Below, one piece after another: positions 60,901 through 64,000 of a DNA stretch of 64,000 nt. The stretch lies in assembly GCA_013400115.1 (NCBI GenBank), contig VXBP01001915.1, positions 1 through 64,000 of the forward strand, in the 5' to 3' direction. Each line of letters opens with the position of its first letter. Position 1 is the stretch's first letter. The notes beneath the pieces were generated by a model. That model saw nothing but the letters and a program-made list of their open reading frames with translations. It made no database searches and was not told the DNA's origin. The position numbers were made by a program, and so were the translations under genes. Source of the stretch: Rhinopomastus cyanomelas. Its lineage: Eukaryota; Chordata; Aves; Bucerotiformes; Rhinopomastidae.

Positions 60901-61429
60901 CCCAAGTAGTAAACCAACCTTTCCCTACACTGGTGAGAAGAGGGTGTTAAGCAGAAGCTCTCTGATGTTTGTTGAGCAGACATACTCAAAAATGCTAATG
61001 GAAGCTCACTGCAATGAGTCACAACAAGGTGGGTTATCTGAACTCGGGATTTTATTTGCACTTTGTGGTATTAAGGCAGTGTCTTAAAACTTTCTGTGTT
61101 TGAAAGCTGCCATGACATAATCAACATTAACAAGGAGACCCTGCAAAGCACCGTGTTCCTAGGGAATCCATGGATAGTTTTATTACATATTGAATTTTAA
61201 ATTACATTACAAACCATCGGTTACTATTTTCATTACTATGAAACCCTCTCTCTTGCAGGTGGAGGAAAAAATGTTCAGGTTAAACCAAAAACCTGTTTTA
61301 TGAGGTGGTTGGGGATTTTTATTGTGGGGCTTAGTTGTTTTGGTTTGTTTGGGGTTTTTGTGGGCTTTTTTGATTTGGTTTGGTTAGGGTTTGTTTTCAT
61401 CTCTTGCTGCATAATTAAAAACATAGGGC
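60901..61429. other. Unique sequence with a GT-rich strand-asymmetric tract
   Basis: The segment 61300-61400 is rich in GGTTTGTTTGGGG-type motifs with almost no C on the + strand. No gene was recognised. Confidence 0.45.
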
Positions 61430-62309
61430 CAAACTGTTCTGCCTTCCCCTGGGCAAAGGCATGGCGAGGGGTCTCAGCTTGTGTAGCCAGTCACCTCTTG
61501 GCACGCTGGGCACCAGTTTGGGGAAAGGCTGAGCGTGAGAACAGGGGAACTTGGATGTATTTGCACAGCACAGGGCTGCGACAGCACAACACAGTGATCG
61601 CGAGGGGGCAGGAGCAGCCCAGCGTTAAGGCTGCTGCTCAAGGCAGCTTTTCCCTACCCCGGGCTCTCTCTTCTACCTCAATAAAATCCTCTTGGAACAA
61701 AAAGGTCAGCACACGACTGAATACAGTTATGGAGGACCCTAGGCTGAAGCAGAGGTGTAATCACAAAGACACCTATGACTCTGAGAGAAGCCCACTCTGG
61801 AGCAGTCCATCACTGGAAGGACTGCAGCCACAGAAGAGACCCATGCTGGTCTGTTCTAGTTGGAGTTCTTGAAGGACTGTCTCCCATAGGAGAGCTGCCA
61901 CGTTGAGCACGGGAGGACTGTGAGGAGTTTTCCTCTGAGGAGAGAGGAACAGCAGAAACTCCTGTTATTCTTCCTCCTGCACCACTGGAGGGGAGGAGGT
62001 AGAGCAGAGCTGAGCCTGGGTAGAGAGGAGGCATAGATGGAAGGTGTTTTTAAGGTCCAGTTGTGTTTGCCATTGCCCTACTTTTGATTAAATTGGTAAA
62101 CTGGTGGTGGTTTTATTGAAATGGAATTGATTTTATTTTACCAGTGAAGTCTCTTTAGCTCTTGACAGTAACTGGCGAGTGAGCCCCTCTGTCCTTTGTC
62201 TCAACCCTCAAGCTTTTTGTTACATTTTCTTTTCCTCATCCAGGGAGGAGCAGGGTAGGAGGGAGCGAATGGCTGCTTGGTGCTTTGCTGATGGGCTTAA
62301 ACCACAGCA
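61430..62309 (+). mobile_element. ERVL-type LTR, possibly with adjoining internal sequence
   Basis: The right half matches the terminal part of the bird ERVL LTR family in sense orientation: TTTTACCAGTGAAGTCTCTT, GAGTGAGCCCCTCTGTCCTT, TTTGTCTCAACCCTCAAGCT, then GGGCTTAAACCACAGCA at the end (62309). CAATAAAATCCTC at 61678 may be a polyadenylation signal. The left boundary is not defined and the target duplication was not found. Confidence 0.6.
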
Positions 62310-64000
62310 TCATCAAATGATATAAATTTCCGTTGTCAAAGTTGAAATCCAGTTCTGAGCCTGCTCCTCTCTGCTGACAGCTCTGGATTTGTTGGGCATG
62401 CAGCAACTCCCTTGTTACAGCCTCCTGAGCATTCCCTCTGCTAGGTGATGGGTTCGAGCAGTATGAAGGAGCCAGCACAGGCAAGCACTGGATACAGAAT
62501 GTGAGCCACTCCATACTGATCCAGAACTTCTGATTAGAAAATAAACCTTTAATTTAGAGCTCGAAGCAATGACTCATGTTTTCTGTTTTCATTTTTTCAT
62601 ATTTCTACTGAAATATGCATTATGGATAAAACTTGTAATGACCGATTTTAGAAACAATTCAATTTATCACTTAATGAAAAAGACAGAGAGAAGCCCTAGA
62701 GAATTTAGCTGAATCCCCTGCTTACTGTAATGTATGCCTACTGAATCACATCCATTTACTAATAAGCATCATGAGTTACTGGGAAATTGTATACTAAAAG
62801 TAATAATGGTTTAAAATAAATGAAACACAGACAATAGCATAAGTAGTGAGCAGATTCTAGAATAAAACCCTCCTGTTTGATGTAATTTTTGTGTTACCTT
62901 GGGCTAAAGGAAAAGATCTTCACACATGCCAAACCCTTGGGTGGCCTGAGACACCAAAGAACTTTGAGATAAGCAAAGAGCTTCTTCTTGCACGAATGCC
63001 AAGTGAATTTGAATTTGTGTCTGTGTGACCTTTGATACAATTTGGAGGTGGTACAAAATCAAATCTGGATTCTTTTCAGGGATTTCAAACTGTGATTCAT
63101 CTTGCAATGTACTATGATGATGATGGTTTCTAGTTTCTACTAATTAATTCCTAATTTAAAATTGGAGATGTCACTAAACTGAGTAGGACAGCACATTCTT
63201 CTGATTACAAGAATAGAGTTCAAAATTACTCTGACAACTTGGAAAACAGACTTTAAAATAGGAAGAAATTGAAAAGAAAATGGAATTAAATTAAAATTAA
63301 CTAAAGGCATGCTATATAAGCAAGATTAATCATTCCTGTTGACAGAGGATGGGAAGCAACTTTCTTCAACAGTTTTGAAGAAAAAAAATCTGGTCTAGTG
63401 TGGTCTTCAGTCAGCCATGTCATACCATCACAAAAATGGGAAATGGCATCCTAAGATGTATAGTCAAGAGCAAAACTTGCAACGTACGTGAAGTGGACCC
63501 TTACAGTGTACCCTTCATTGGTAAGGACTCAGGTGAAATGTGTTACTCAGTTTAGAGTGCTGCTGTTCCAGGAACGCTTCAACAGGTTGAAGACACGAGA
63601 ATTAAAAATAGTTTTGACAACCTGCCATGAGGTAGAAAGCAGGAGAACTCAAGGAACTTCACCCGCAAAACCAGTCTTTTACAACTGTGGGAGTGAGAAA
63701 AAACTTCTCCACAAATTCTGATCAGTCTCCAGTCAAATCATATGATACAATACATTAATAAACAAATGTGATGATTAAGAGCAAGGAATTTAGAAAGTTT
63801 TAATTTGTAGTTTAGAAAACACTAATTGATGGCAGTATGTTACAAATCAAAACTTTGCTAACTTAACCAATATTCAGTGATAAGTGGGTATAGTAATGTT
63901 ATTTGCAAACAAGCTCATTCTATAAACTGTGAAGTCCCAGCTCATCTCATTATTCTGATGAGAATTTTTTCCTACTCTTCTCTTTCTGATAAGCTTTACT
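62310..64000. other. Unique non-coding sequence
   Basis: AT-rich. No gene, RNA or repeat was recognised to the window end. Confidence 0.45.

Noticed and set aside
1..64000. Search for neighbours such as C14orf132, for tRNA and rRNA genes, and for CRISPR arrays
   Set aside because: No matching protein segment, cloverleaf, rRNA block or spaced direct-repeat array was seen.

Overview
The window reads as bird nuclear DNA. It is AT-rich, non-operonic sequence crowded with CR1 LINE copies that carry the avian 3' tail of 8-base repeats (ATTCTATG). It also holds avian ERVL- and ERVK-type LTRs, and I recognised no Alu, L1 or B-type SINEs. The species cannot be fixed from this sequence. The gene content matches the region equivalent to human 14q32.2 (chicken chromosome 5).

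One gene is recognised with confidence. The terminal exon of TUNAR (also called TUNA, megamind or BNLN) lies on the + strand from 15379. It encodes the complete 48-residue membrane microprotein at 15418-15564, with a strong Kozak context, a splice acceptor 39 bases upstream, and a 3' UTR reaching a polyadenylation signal at 16216. No other known protein-coding exon was found. A CpG-rich block at 24350-24725 looks like a promoter and first exon, but I cannot name a gene for it.

Layout: 1-12.8 kb is intergenic or intronic sequence with CR1 fragments, one of which (6005-8512) is split by a 1362-bp LTR insertion with a 5-bp target duplication. 12.8-14.0 kb is a young CR1 with an assembly gap. 15.4-16.2 kb is TUNAR. 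16.2-23.2 kb is unique sequence. 23.2-26.2 kb holds old CR1 pieces, the CpG-rich block and a second LTR of the same family. 28-37 kb is a nested CR1 cluster that includes a hAT-type MITE (32240-32527, 8-bp duplication) and an ERVK-type solo LTR (36437-36863, 6-bp duplication). 37-50 kb is mostly unique sequence with an ERVL solo LTR at 43.4 kb. 50.1-53.9 kb is a nearly full-length but dead CR1. 54-64 kb is unique sequence with two further ERVL-type LTRs.

Functionally, the TUNAR exon is the only gene product visible. The rest is a record of successive retrotransposition: CR1 bodies were broken by later CR1, LTR and hAT insertions, which gives a relative chronology. Most long open frames in the window are remnants of CR1 ORF1 or ORF2 or chance frames.
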